A DNA stretch of 64,000 bases from Paludibacter jiangxiensis (GCA_945870155.1 CAMBSB010000004.1:20134-84133); one strand, 5' to 3'; shown: positions 17,535 to 27,062, numbered from the stretch's first letter. Translations and numbers: made by a program. The notes: generated by a model from the letters alone, not told the origin.

Positions 17535-18139
17535 AATTCAGGATATTAGTTGTAACTGTTTTATTTTCAGGCTTATTGCTTAATGCACAAACAGCAGCTC
17601 GTCAATCAGCCTTTAGTAAAAGCTACGAATTAGAAAATGCATCGAATTATGCATCTGCAATAAAAGAAGTGAAAACTGTATTTGATACGGATGATTATTT
17701 TTGCAATATCCGATTGGGATGGTTGTATTATTTAAGTAAAAATTATACTGAATCAATCAAATATTACGATAAAGCCATTTCTTTAAAACCTTATGCCATA
17801 GAAGCCCGGTTTGGATGTATAAAACCATTAAGTGCAAGCGAAAATTGGGAAAAAGTGAAAGCACATTACTTACAAATTCTTAAAATAGACCCTCAAAACA
17901 CTACTGCAAACTACTGGTTAGGAGTTATTTACTATAATCGCAAGCAATATAGTTCCGCAGCCAATTTATTCGGTAAAGTAATAAATTTGTATCCGCTGGA
18001 CTACGATTCGGTGATTATGTTGGCATGGACAAAACTATATTTGGGAAAAATGGGGGATGCAAAAGTACTATTTAATCATGCACTTACCATTCGTCCTAAT
18101 GATGTTTCCGCAGTTGCCGGACTGAAGTTAATAAAGTAG
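17522..18139 (+). CDS. Periplasmic tetratricopeptide repeat protein
   Basis: I start this gene at 17522, not 17411 as in the ORF track. ATG 17522 follows a clear AGGAGG-like site (CAGGAGGATTTAT) and opens directly into a signal peptide, METLKFRILVVTVLFSGLLLNAQ-type, while the upstream 37 residues are read from the previous gene's barrel. The mature ~180 residues are five or so TPR units (CNIRLGWLYYLSKNYTESIKYYDKAISL, TANYWLGVIYYNRKQYSSAANLFGKVI). It is the last gene of the cluster and ends 15 bases before the convergent uvrB. Inferred role: periplasmic scaffold for the barrel protein. Confidence 0.85.
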   Translation: METLKFRILVVTVLFSGLLLNAQTAARQSAFSKSYELENASNYASAIKEVKTVFDTDDYFCNIRLGWLYYLSKNYTESIKYYDKAISLKPYAIEARFGCIKPLSASENWEKVKAHYLQILKIDPQNTTANYWLGVIYYNRKQYSSAANLFGKVINLYPLDYDSVIMLAWTKLYLGKMGDAKVLFNHALTIRPNDVSAVAGLKLIK

Positions 18140-18154
18140 AGAAAGAAATTATTA

Positions 18155-20155
18155 TTACTTATTCTTCAATATATCTTCCAGCTTAATTAATTCATCACGG
18201 AGCTGCGCAGCTTCGAGGAATTCGAGTTTTTTGGCGGCTTCGTGCATGGCTTTGCGGGTTTTAGCAATGGTTTTTTCAAGTGCCGGTTTCGACATATATT
18301 GTACTACCGGATCGGCTGCTATACCCGGTGTATTTTCCGGTTCAATGTAAGCAGTTGGTTCTGCTTTGCTGAACGAATTTCTTTCTCCCTTGATAATGGC
18401 AGTTGGTGTAATTCCGTGTAATTCATTGTATGCCAACTGCTTTTCTCTTCTGCGAGTCGTTTCGCTAATAGTCTTGGCCATACTATCTGTAATTTTATCG
18501 GCATACATAATAACCCTGCCATTTAAGTTACGGGCAGCTCTACCCGCTGTTTGCGTCAACGAACGATGGGAACGTAAAAAACCCTCTTTGTCGGCATCGA
18601 GAATTGCCACAAGGGAAACTTCAGGCAAATCCAAGCCTTCGCGCAATAAATTTACACCCACTAAAACATCATAAATTCCACGTCGCAAATCTTCCATTAT
18701 CTGCACCCTGTCCAAAGTATCTACATCAGAATGGATATAATTACACCTCACACCCATTTTAGCCAGATAATCGGTCAACTCTTCTGCCATACGTTTTGTA
18801 AGCGTGGTAACCAAAACACGTTCATCCTTTTCTACTCTAAGCGTTATTTCTTCCAGCAAATCATCAATTTGATTCAAGCTTGGTCGCACATCAATAATGG
18901 GATCGAGCAATCCGGTAGGACGTATTAACTGGTCTACAATAATTCCTTCGCTTTTTGCTAATTCGTAATCGGCCGGTGTGGCACTTACATATATTGTTTG
19001 CGGATTCAATGCTTCAAACTCGTCAAATTTAAGTGGTCTGTTATCTTTGGCCGAAGGAAGCCTAAAACCATATTCAACTAAATTCAGTTTACGAGCTGCA
19101 TCACCGCCAAACATGGCTTTAATTTGGGGCAATGTAACATGACTTTCGTCGATGACCATCAAATAATCATCCGGAAAATAATCGAGCAAGCAAAATGGAC
19201 GAGTTCCTGCGGCACGACCATCAAAATAACGGGAATAGTTCTCAATTCCAGAACAATAGCCCAACTCTTTTATCATTTCCAAATCGTAATTTACACGTTC
19301 GTAAATACGTTTGGCTTCATAATCTTTACCTTGCGACTTGAAATATTCAACTTGCAGCAGTAAATCGGCTTCAATATACTGTATAGCACTGTTGATGCGT
19401 TCTTTGGTAGTTACAAATATGCTTGCCGGATAAATTTTATAGGCATCGAAATGTTCAATTACTTTTAAATTGATAGGCTCAACCGTTAATATTTCATCAA
19501 TTTCGTCGCCCCAGAAAACAACACGTAAAATAAAATCGGTGTAAGCCGGAAAAATGTCTACGGTGTCGCCTTTAACCCTGAAATTTCCGCGATTCAGCTC
19601 AATCTCATTGCGTGAATACAAGCTATCGACTAACGAACGTAAAAATAAATTCCTAACAATTTTCTGACCTTTGAATATTTCAATTACATTACTCGTAAAA
19701 TCATCTGGGTTACCTATACCATATAAACACGAAACCGAAGACACAACCAGCACATCCCTCCTACCCGACAGCAAAGATGATGTTGTTGCCAAGCGGAGTT
19801 TTTCTATTTCCTGATTGATAGACAAATCCTTTTCGATATAAACATCGCTTACCGGCAAATAAGCTTCAGGTTGGTAATAATCGTAATACGACACAAAATA
19901 CTCAACCGCGTTATCAGGAAAAAAGGCTTTAAACTCGCTATACAACTGAGCAGCAAGCGTTTTATTGTGGCTTAATACTAAAGTTGGACGTTTCACCTCA
20001 TTCACTACATTGGCAATAGTAAATGTTTTTCCCGAACCGGTTACTCCCAATAAAGTTTGAAATGGTATGTGAGAATTTAAACCCGCCACCAGCTGTTTAA
20101 TAGCTTCGGGTTGATCACCGGTAGGACGATAAGGTGAAGTGAGATTAAAAGACAT
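18155..20155 (-). CDS. uvrB: UvrABC system protein B (excision repair helicase)
   Basis: 666 residues, full length for UvrB. It shows Walker A GVTGSGKT, the beta-hairpin region VSYYDYYQPEAYLP, helicase motifs DESHVTLPQ, VSATPADYE, VNLLREGLDLPEVSLV and TAGRAARN, and a C-terminal UVR motif (KAMHEAAKKLEFLEAAQLRDEL) that contacts UvrC. It loads on damaged DNA with UvrA and recruits UvrC for incision. It is convergent with the TPR gene with only 15 bases between stops. Shorter ORFs across it are shadows. Confidence 0.98.
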   Translation of the reverse strand: MSFNLTSPYRPTGDQPEAIKQLVAGLNSHIPFQTLLGVTGSGKTFTIANVVNEVKRPTLVLSHNKTLAAQLYSEFKAFFPDNAVEYFVSYYDYYQPEAYLPVSDVYIEKDLSINQEIEKLRLATTSSLLSGRRDVLVVSSVSCLYGIGNPDDFTSNVIEIFKGQKIVRNLFLRSLVDSLYSRNEIELNRGNFRVKGDTVDIFPAYTDFILRVVFWGDEIDEILTVEPINLKVIEHFDAYKIYPASIFVTTKERINSAIQYIEADLLLQVEYFKSQGKDYEAKRIYERVNYDLEMIKELGYCSGIENYSRYFDGRAAGTRPFCLLDYFPDDYLMVIDESHVTLPQIKAMFGGDAARKLNLVEYGFRLPSAKDNRPLKFDEFEALNPQTIYVSATPADYELAKSEGIIVDQLIRPTGLLDPIIDVRPSLNQIDDLLEEITLRVEKDERVLVTTLTKRMAEELTDYLAKMGVRCNYIHSDVDTLDRVQIMEDLRRGIYDVLVGVNLLREGLDLPEVSLVAILDADKEGFLRSHRSLTQTAGRAARNLNGRVIMYADKITDSMAKTISETTRRREKQLAYNELHGITPTAIIKGERNSFSKAEPTAYIEPENTPGIAADPVVQYMSKPALEKTIAKTRKAMHEAAKKLEFLEAAQLRDELIKLEDILKNK

Positions 20156-20267
20156 AAATGTAAATTTACAGAAAATGTAGTCCCGACTAAAATCAGGACT
20201 TGAGAAGGCAGTTAAAGAAAAAATCTATTTGAAATTATTTTAATGTCAATAAATCAAATTTCGAAAT

Positions 20268-20459
20268 TTAAGCCAAATCAACAGGCATGATTAACATCAA
20301 AATAATATAAACCAAAATACCGGGAAAACCGATTGATAAAATTGATAATAAAACAAAAGCTACCCTAATTATTGTTGGGTCAACATCAAAATACTCGGCT
20401 ATGCCTGCACATACTCCCGCAATCATTTTATTGCGCGATCTCATAAGTTTTTTATCCAT
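20268..20459 (-). CDS. PspC-domain membrane protein
   Basis: About 63 residues from the Met at 20459 (MDKKLMRSRNKMIAG); the track start at 20471 adds four residues and cannot be excluded. The sequence has the PspC hallmark GVCAGIAEYFDVDPTIIRVAFV followed by one hydrophobic helix ending LIMPVD. PspC proteins sense or buffer membrane stress. Here it is a minimal single-domain form in its own short unit downstream of the EEP gene. Confidence 0.9.
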   Translation of the reverse strand: MDKKLMRSRNKMIAGVCAGIAEYFDVDPTIIRVAFVLLSILSIGFPGILVYIILMLIMPVDLA

Positions 20460-20527
20460 AATCTGTTTCATTTTAATTTATAAGCAAAGAAACAAAAAAA
20501 CTATGATATAAGCAATTTTCATTTAAA

Positions 20528-21625
20528 TCATTTTATTTTCAATACACATTTTATAGGAAAATGATCAGAAGCCCGGGTCTTTCCAACTTGAAAATCAAGA
20601 GCTTCGAAATTATCATCATAAAAAATATAATCAATACGAGATTTAAAAATTGATGAATTAAATGTCCAACCTAAACCATTTCCACATTCAATAAATGCAT
20701 CATTGAGCTTGTGTTTAATCCTAGTGTAAACATACGAATTCGGCACATCATTAAAATCGCCACAAACAATAACAGGATAAGGTGATTTTTTTATTTCATC
20801 GTGTAATTTATCGGCTTGTAATGCCCTGATTGGATAAGCTACATTTAATCTTTGAGAGAATATCTTTGTAGTTTTAGCCAAAACTTCCGGGTTGAGTTGG
20901 TCGGTAAGTTCTTGAGCTAAAACCAAATCATCGCCTAAAAACCGATTTGACTCTAAATGACAGTTAATAAACCTTATAGTATCATTCTTGACAACAATAT
21001 CAGCTAAAACAGCACCATTAAACTTCGATATTAAGTCAATTTCTTTAGTATTTATAATTGGATACTTTGAAATAACAGCCAAACCAGTTTTAGTAAGTAC
21101 ACCTAAATCTTCAAATTTTATATATTTATAAGGATAGTTTTTAAATATATTATTAACGTCCTCTTGTGTCAATAAAATTGAATCTTTTGCAACAAAGTAT
21201 TCCTGAATACAAATAACATCAGGGTTTTCATCCAACAAATATTTAAAAACACCTATGGGATATTCAGCTGAATATTTAAGCAATTTTCCATTTAAATGTG
21301 TATTGTATGAAACAATAACTAATTCTTTATCTGATACTTTGCTCTTTTTATTTAAAATATTTATTGCCAAATAATTGTAAATATGGTTGTATGACAACAA
21401 TATAAAAATCAGCGACACAATAAAATACCATTTTTTAAACACTAACCAAAAAATCACAAAAAAGATATTTGCAGCAAGCAGTATGGGAAAAGCAATCACA
21501 AAATAAATAGGTAATACAAAACTAGCAGGACTAATAAAAAACCCTACTAATGATAATATTAGAGCCAGTATAAAGATTAAATTTAATAGAGGTATTATGT
21601 AGTTTTTTATTGAGGTATGGGGCAT
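20528..21625 (-). CDS. Membrane-anchored endonuclease/exonuclease/phosphatase family protein
   Basis: 365 residues. Three hydrophobic helices in the first ~95 residues anchor an EEP domain (about 105-365) with VSYNTH, ENPDVICIQE (metal Glu), NCHLESNR, VICGDFNDVPNS and ASDHFPI (catalytic Asp-His). Such Bacteroidota proteins may act on lipids, nucleic acids or phospho-sugars in the periplasm; substrate unknown. It lies 97 bases after the aminotransferase gene on the same strand, so it could be read through from the polysaccharide operon, but it is probably a separate function. Confidence 0.87.
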   Translation of the reverse strand: MPHTSIKNYIIPLLNLIFILALILSLVGFFISPASFVLPIYFVIAFPILLAANIFFVIFWLVFKKWYFIVSLIFILLSYNHIYNYLAINILNKKSKVSDKELVIVSYNTHLNGKLLKYSAEYPIGVFKYLLDENPDVICIQEYFVAKDSILLTQEDVNNIFKNYPYKYIKFEDLGVLTKTGLAVISKYPIINTKEIDLISKFNGAVLADIVVKNDTIRFINCHLESNRFLGDDLVLAQELTDQLNPEVLAKTTKIFSQRLNVAYPIRALQADKLHDEIKKSPYPVIVCGDFNDVPNSYVYTRIKHKLNDAFIECGNGLGWTFNSSIFKSRIDYIFYDDNFEALDFQVGKTRASDHFPIKCVLKIK

Positions 21626-21722
21626 AGAAATTGAATAAAATAAAACTAGACCTTTCGAAAAATCCCTAACTTTAAAAAAATGGAATGAATTATATATATT
21701 GAAAATTATAATATTAAAACAT

Positions 21723-22865
21723 CTATACTGTTTTAGATAAAGAATATATTACATTTACTACTCTATCAATATCATTTTCTGATAATACAGGACTGGAAGG
21801 TAAACATAAACCTTTCTCAAAAAGAGCTTCTGATGTCCCATCACCGTAGAAAGGTGAATCGGCAAAAACGGGTTGCAAATGCATTGGCTTCCATAATGGA
21901 CGAGTTTCTATATCAGCTTTATCCATTGCCAAACGTAAATCTTCTTGCGTAAAACCAACCTTTACAGAATCAATTTGTACGCAAGTTAACCAATGATTTG
22001 ATTGATAATCTAAAGAAGGATTCTCCAATAAAGAAATTCCAGAAAGTTTTGACAACTTATCAGAATATTTTGAGTGAATTTCTCTACGTCGAGCAACATG
22101 ATAATCTAAAACGGTCATTTGACCTCTACCGATGCCAGCACAAATATTGCTCATTCTATAATTATAACCTATTTCAGAGTGCTGATAATGAGGTGCATCA
22201 TCCCTAGCTTGAGTCGCATAAAACATAGTTTTTATTGTTTCTTCGGTTGTAGAACAAACCAACGCACCACCACCAGATGTAGTTATAATTTTATTACCAT
22301 TAAATGATAAACATGCAAATTCACCAAAAGTACCGCATTTTTTATTTTTATACTTTGAGCCAAGAGCCTCTGCAGCATCTTCTATTACAGGTATTGAATA
22401 CTTATTCGCAATCTTTAATATTGCATCCATATTTGCAGGCATTCCATACAGATGCACAGGAATAATTGCTTTTGGCTTCTTTCCTGTTTTTGAAATTCTA
22501 TCTTTTATTGCAATTTCTAAAAAATCTGGACTCATATTCCATGTTTCCTTTTCACTATCGACAAAAACAGGTGACGCATTTACATATATAATTGGATTTG
22601 CTGTTGCTACAAATGTAAATGATTGGCATATTACTTCGTCGCCAAAACCTACACCAAGCTGAATTAAAGCTAAATGAATAGCTGATGTTCCAGATATTAA
22701 TGCAACAACTTTTTTGTTTTCTTCTAAATAATCTTCCAAAGATTTCTCAAAAGCATTGACATTTGGGCCTAACGGCACAACCCAGTTTGTATCAAATGCT
22801 TCTTGAATAAATTTTTGTTCTACTCCACTCATGTGTGCAAGTGAAAGCCATATTTTTTTGTTCAT
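21723..22865 (-). CDS. DegT/DnrJ/EryC1/StrS sugar aminotransferase (PglE-like)
   Basis: PLP-dependent aminotransferase of about 380 residues. I prefer the Met at 22865 (MNKKIWLSLAHMSGVE), which matches the family's usual start, over the track start at 22883. Motifs: SGTSAIHLAL, VIEDAAEALGSKYKNKKCGTFG and the PLP Lys in SFNGNKIITTSGGG. PglE-like enzymes make UDP-4-amino-4,6-dideoxy-N-acetylglucosamine from the 4-keto sugar. The acetyltransferase gene just upstream would then acetylate it. A 4,6-dehydratase (PglF-like) for the preceding step is not in this window. Confidence 0.92.
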   Translation of the reverse strand: MNKKIWLSLAHMSGVEQKFIQEAFDTNWVVPLGPNVNAFEKSLEDYLEENKKVVALISGTSAIHLALIQLGVGFGDEVICQSFTFVATANPIIYVNASPVFVDSEKETWNMSPDFLEIAIKDRISKTGKKPKAIIPVHLYGMPANMDAILKIANKYSIPVIEDAAEALGSKYKNKKCGTFGEFACLSFNGNKIITTSGGGALVCSTTEETIKTMFYATQARDDAPHYQHSEIGYNYRMSNICAGIGRGQMTVLDYHVARRREIHSKYSDKLSKLSGISLLENPSLDYQSNHWLTCVQIDSVKVGFTQEDLRLAMDKADIETRPLWKPMHLQPVFADSPFYGDGTSEALFEKGLCLPSSPVLSENDIDRVVNVIYSLSKTV

Positions 22866-22869
22866 AATT

Positions 22870-23466
22870 TTAGAATTCAACATTTAATTTTTTAATAATT
22901 TTGCATCTATTACCAGCGGCTAAAACAAAATCAGGAATATCTTTGGTTACTACTGACCCTGCAGCTATTACACACCATTTTCCAATTTTTACACCTGGAG
23001 TTACAACAGAACCTGCACCAATGTGAGTTCCTTCTCCTACAAAAACATTGCCACAAAGTGTAACATTAGGTGAAATGTGTACGAAATTTTCAATTATGCA
23101 ATCATGATCTACTGTTGCTCCAGTATTAATAATACAATGACTTCCAATTCTTGCACACGATTGAATTATTGCACCCTGCATTACAACAGTACCATTTCCA
23201 ATTTCGCAGTTAGGTGAAAGAATTGATAATGAATGAATACCAATTCCAAATTCTACAGATAATTTATCAACAATTGTTTTTCTAATAATATTATTACCAA
23301 TACTAACTATTATTGGAGACTTAAATTCTGAATTATGAATTATTGGCAAATTCAATAAATTATCAATTTTATCATTGTCATCATATAATCCATTTATTGC
23401 AATATCTTGGCTATACAAAATATCAATAATTACTTTTGCATGTCCACTAGCACCGTATAAATACAT
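22870..23466 (-). CDS. NeuD/PglD-like sugar O/N-acyltransferase
   Basis: 198 residues. The N-terminal Rossmann-like PglD part (YLYGASGHAKVIIDIL) is followed by left-handed beta-helix hexapeptide repeats (IGNGTVVMQGAIIQSCARIGSHCIINTGATVDHDC with the catalytic His). Ends with a short Lys-rich tail. It directly precedes the DegT aminotransferase gene, matching the PglD/PglE pair used to make a 4-acetamido-6-deoxy sugar such as diNAcBac. Stop and next start are within a few bases, so translation is probably coupled. Confidence 0.92.
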   Translation of the reverse strand: MYLYGASGHAKVIIDILYSQDIAINGLYDDNDKIDNLLNLPIIHNSEFKSPIIVSIGNNIIRKTIVDKLSVEFGIGIHSLSILSPNCEIGNGTVVMQGAIIQSCARIGSHCIINTGATVDHDCIIENFVHISPNVTLCGNVFVGEGTHIGAGSVVTPGVKIGKWCVIAAGSVVTKDIPDFVLAAGNRCKIIKKLNVEF

Positions 23467-23476
23467 AAAAATAATT

Positions 23477-24079
23477 TTAATTTCCTTTAAATTCTTCCAT
23501 TGTAGAAGAGGTTTCTGATTTTATTCCTTCTCTTGTTATTACTTTTCTAATTGTTAAATATAGTATTTTAAGATCTAAGAGAAAAGACATGTTATCTACA
23601 TACCAAACATCTAAATCAAATTTTTGTTTCCAACTTATCGAATTTCTACCATTAACTTGTGCCCATCCTGTAATACCCGGACGAACTTCATGCCTTCGCA
23701 TCTGATATTTGGTATATAAAGGTAAATACTGAACCAATAAAGGTCTGGGACCAATTATTGACATATCACCTTTCAATACATTATACAATTGAGGTAACTC
23801 ATCGAGTGAAGTTGAACGAACCAATTTTCCAATCATCGTTAAACGATCACTATCAGGAAGTAACTTACCATTCTCGTCTTTTTTATTATTCATGGATCTG
23901 AATTTGATTACATCAAATAACTTTTGATTTTTACCTGGTCTTTTTTGAATAAAAAAAGGATTGCCATCATTTATAAAAAAAAGAAAAATACTTACTATTA
24001 ATAAAATTGGACTAAAAAAAAGAATTGCAAGAAACGATAAAAATACATCGATAATTCGTTTTAAGTGTTTATAATGCAT
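23477..24079 (-). CDS. Initiating phosphosugar transferase (PglC/WcaJ type)
   Basis: About 200 residues from the Met at 24079 (MHYKHLKRIIDVF); the track start at 24106 would overlap the upstream gene by 23 bases and adds nine residues with no family support. One membrane-inserted hairpin (FLSFLAILFFSPILLIVSIFLF) is followed by the catalytic domain: FIQKRPGKNQKLFDVIKFRSM, STSLDELPQL (Asp-Glu pair) and GDMSIIGPRPLL, RPGITGWAQVNG. It moves a sugar-1-phosphate from a UDP-sugar to undecaprenyl phosphate, the first step of repeat-unit assembly. The neighbouring PglD/PglE pair suggests a diNAcBac-like first sugar. Confidence 0.94.
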   Translation of the reverse strand: MHYKHLKRIIDVFLSFLAILFFSPILLIVSIFLFFINDGNPFFIQKRPGKNQKLFDVIKFRSMNNKKDENGKLLPDSDRLTMIGKLVRSTSLDELPQLYNVLKGDMSIIGPRPLLVQYLPLYTKYQMRRHEVRPGITGWAQVNGRNSISWKQKFDLDVWYVDNMSFLLDLKILYLTIRKVITREGIKSETSSTMEEFKGN

Positions 24080-24083
24080 ATTA

Positions 24084-25256
24084 TTATATTTTTTTATAGA
24101 ACTCAACCCACTTATCTGTTAGATAAACTCCTGAAAATTTTGACAATACTCTTTTTCTTCCATTTTCACCAAATGTATTTCTTAAAGATTCATCTTTATA
24201 TAAAATTACCATAGCATTTAAAAGTGAATCAACATCTTTTACTTTGCAGCGTAATCCAGTTACATTTTCTACCATTGCATCCATAACCCCATATGTATCA
24301 CTACAAATTACAGGTAAACCTAAACATGATGCTTCAATTACACTTAAACCAAATCCTTCTCTGTAAGTTGGCAAACAAAACACATCTCCAGCTTGAAGTA
24401 ATATTTCAGGATTTTGTGTTTTGCCATAAAACAAAAAATTCTTATTTGGCTCAATATTTGAAAAATCTGAAATTTTTAAAAGTAAATTTTCTTCGTCAAT
24501 TCCAATTAATAATAAAAAAGCATTATTATAATCTAATACAAGTTTGTTGAACGCAAATAATAATTCATTAATACCTTTGTCTTTATTTAATCTTCCCAAA
24601 AAAACAAAAACAATTTGATTAGAAAATATCTTTAATTTATTCCGAATCTCATTTCTGGTATCTATTGTTGGATGAAAAAGTTCTGTATTAACACCTGCAA
24701 TTGATCCTTCACCTAATACAAATGAATTATTTTTCTTAATTATTTTGTGTTTTGTTAAAAAATCCTTTTGAGACTTTCCATCAACTAAAATTAATGTATT
24801 TAAGTGTCCTATAAGCCAGTCAAAAAAAATTAATAAAATTCGTAAAAGACCTTTTTTTGTAATCCAAACTTGACCTGTGAAAATATGAATTCTGTTTTTA
24901 ATCTGTAAAAAAAAACCTGCAATAGATGTAATTAATCCCGCTTTGGGGGTTACAGAGTGTACTGCATAAAAATTATTTTTTTTAAAATAAGACATTAGCA
25001 TTAATAGAGATTTAACATCATTTATTAAATGAATTTTTCTTTCTAAAGGTATTATTTTATATGATTTAATATTGAGATTTTCCAATTGTCCTAAGTCTTC
25101 AATCTTAAAATTACCAACTAAATATATTTCATAATATTTTGACAATTCATTTATATGATTTTTAAGAAATGAATCAACAGTAATATAAACAGAAACTATA
25201 AAACAAATTTTCTTTTTAGGAGTGTTATTTATCATTATAATATATTTTAATAGCAA
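24084..25256 (-). CDS. Glycosyltransferase family 4-type (GT-B)
   Basis: 390 residues; the Met at 25235 (MINNTPKKKICFIV) is an equally good or better start. GT-B fold: N-terminal acceptor half with VHSVTPKAGLITSIAGF, C-terminal donor half with FLGRLNKDKGINELLFAF and EGFGLSVIEASCLGLPVICSDTYG (E-x7-E). This resembles GT4 enzymes that add the second sugar to an undecaprenyl-linked diNAcBac-type sugar (PglA-like), consistent with the PglC-like gene next to it. Sugar identity is not readable from sequence. Confidence 0.9.
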   Translation of the reverse strand: MLLKYIIMINNTPKKKICFIVSVYITVDSFLKNHINELSKYYEIYLVGNFKIEDLGQLENLNIKSYKIIPLERKIHLINDVKSLLMLMSYFKKNNFYAVHSVTPKAGLITSIAGFFLQIKNRIHIFTGQVWITKKGLLRILLIFFDWLIGHLNTLILVDGKSQKDFLTKHKIIKKNNSFVLGEGSIAGVNTELFHPTIDTRNEIRNKLKIFSNQIVFVFLGRLNKDKGINELLFAFNKLVLDYNNAFLLLIGIDEENLLLKISDFSNIEPNKNFLFYGKTQNPEILLQAGDVFCLPTYREGFGLSVIEASCLGLPVICSDTYGVMDAMVENVTGLRCKVKDVDSLLNAMVILYKDESLRNTFGENGRKRVLSKFSGVYLTDKWVEFYKKI

Positions 25257-25310
25257 AAATTGTAGTAAATTTAAAACAACCTATTATTTTAATAAATAAA
25301 GTTTATTTGA

Positions 25311-26183
25311 TTACATTATTGATATATTAAGAATTTTTGTAGCCTCATCAAATTCTTTATTTGAAATTGATTTAGAACGTTTTTTTACTATAAATTCCAA
25401 CCCCCCAATTAAATAAAACAAAAAATATATGATTATTTTTAGTAAATTCACAAAACTATAATAAACCATATCGAAAAAATCAATATTATAGTATTTACGT
25501 TTTTGTATCAATTTAATAACATTAAAGGTTTGTCTTGAATATTTTTTTAATGTTGGAACTCCAACACTTCTATAAAACAACAATGGTTCTTTAATATTTG
25601 TAAAATTGCTTATAGAAATAGTTCTAAGCCATAATTCATAATCCTCCATCATAGTGTTCCAATTTTCATTATATGGATTATTTCTAAACCATTCTGATTT
25701 ACCTAATATAGTAGGATGAGCAAAACAACCAGATTTTAAAAAACTATGTACAGAATCTGGGGTTAAGTTTACATCTGTTATTCCTACAATTTTGTTATTT
25801 ATATCAATGGAGTAATATCTTGAACCGACAACATCTACTTCTGGATTATTTAGAAGAAATTTCAGCTGTTTACTAATTCTTTCATAATGCATAATATCAT
25901 CTGCATCCATACGTGCATAATAAATCCCATTTATTAGAGTTGTTAATTGATTTAATCTTATTACTAAACCTTTGTTCTCACCATCTGAAATAAGTTTAAT
26001 TCTAGGATCATTAAATGATTTTGCAATATCCAAAGAACGGTCTACACTTCCATCATCTAAAAGGATTAATTCCCAATTAGTATAAGTTTGATTTATCACA
26101 GAATGAATAGCTTGTTCTAGATACTTTTCAGCATTGTAAAATGGAATACCAATTGTTATTAGTACATTATCAATTTCTTTCAT
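25311..26183 (-). CDS. Glycosyltransferase family 2
   Basis: 290 residues. GT-A fold: ITIGIPFYNAEKYLEQAIHSVINQTYTNWELILLDDGSVD, then the DXD-type YARMDADDIMHYERISKQ, and WNTMMEDYELWLR as the likely catalytic ED block. A hydrophobic C-terminal segment (about 240-265) anchors it to the membrane. It adds one sugar of the repeat unit; which one is unknown. Confidence 0.92.
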   Translation of the reverse strand: MKEIDNVLITIGIPFYNAEKYLEQAIHSVINQTYTNWELILLDDGSVDRSLDIAKSFNDPRIKLISDGENKGLVIRLNQLTTLINGIYYARMDADDIMHYERISKQLKFLLNNPEVDVVGSRYYSIDINNKIVGITDVNLTPDSVHSFLKSGCFAHPTILGKSEWFRNNPYNENWNTMMEDYELWLRTISISNFTNIKEPLLFYRSVGVPTLKKYSRQTFNVIKLIQKRKYYNIDFFDMVYYSFVNLLKIIIYFLFYLIGGLEFIVKKRSKSISNKEFDEATKILNISIM

Positions 26184-26189
26184 ATCATT

Positions 26190-27062
26190 TTAAATTCTTA
26201 TCCAATTTGGGGGAATCAAATCAATAGTTGTTTCATTTAAATTTCCGTTATACCAATTTTTGGGGGCAATTACAATTTTTTCTATAAATGGATTAAGATA
26301 TGCTCCCCACCAACTAAATGTACTATTTGCTAAAATTTGGTGTTTACAAGAAGACATCAAAAATAAATCCTTGATTGCCGAATTTTCTGAATGAGAATTA
26401 TCAACAAAAAATTTATTGATACCTTCTAAATCCATAAACTCCTGTCTTATCCAATTAATATCATTTGAAAAAATAAAAAAAACCGGATTTGAAATTTTAC
26501 TTGAAATTATATTTATAGCTTTTCTATAATAGTCTAAATCGCAATTATAGTAAATCTTTCTATTTTTTGAATTCAAATAATCACCACGTCTTATATGTAA
26601 ACTAACTGAATTTGATGAATTTATTAAGTTTATGTATTCCGAATTATACAAAAATATTTTTTTGTGTTTTTCAAAGTCATATTCATAATTAAAATTATTC
26701 AAATACCTAAATGATTGCCAATAACCATCAAAGACATTTGATTTTGCAGGTAATTTATTTTTATAAAAAAAATTATTTTCAATATAAACTTTTCTGTGTA
26801 AAAATGGGAAAAGTTGATTCAATTTTCTAAAAATTCTGTAAATATTTTTGTTCTTAATAATTATATTGTTTTTAAAAACCTCTTTTTCTTCAACAACATG
26901 AATATCATTAAACAATTTAAGAATCGATTTATCAGTATTGTTATGTAATACATTATCAAAAAAATACTCAACTTTTATATTTCTTTCTTTGGCGATAAAT
27001 TTACCAAAAAAATATTGAAATAATTGATTTCCTAAACCACCCCAAAGTTTTACAACTACCAT
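26190..27062 (-). CDS. Alpha-1,2-fucosyltransferase-like (GT11)
   Basis: 290 residues with the GT11 hallmarks: VVKLWGGLGNQLFQYFFGK at the N-terminus, SLHIRRGDYLN (HxRRGDY, GDP-fucose binding) in the middle and STFSWWGAYLNP near the end. It overlaps the upstream wzy-like gene by 7 bases. It probably adds fucose from GDP-fucose to galactose in the repeat unit; GDP-fucose synthesis genes are not in the window. Length is normal for the family. Confidence 0.93.
   Translation of the reverse strand: MVVVKLWGGLGNQLFQYFFGKFIAKERNIKVEYFFDNVLHNNTDKSILKLFNDIHVVEEKEVFKNNIIIKNKNIYRIFRKLNQLFPFLHRKVYIENNFFYKNKLPAKSNVFDGYWQSFRYLNNFNYEYDFEKHKKIFLYNSEYINLINSSNSVSLHIRRGDYLNSKNRKIYYNCDLDYYRKAINIISSKISNPVFFIFSNDINWIRQEFMDLEGINKFFVDNSHSENSAIKDLFLMSSCKHQILANSTFSWWGAYLNPFIEKIVIAPKNWYNGNLNETTIDLIPPNWIRI

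Noticed and set aside
24080-24106. Track start of the phosphosugar transferase
   Set aside because: It would overlap the previous gene; the Met at 24079 begins the conserved region of the family.
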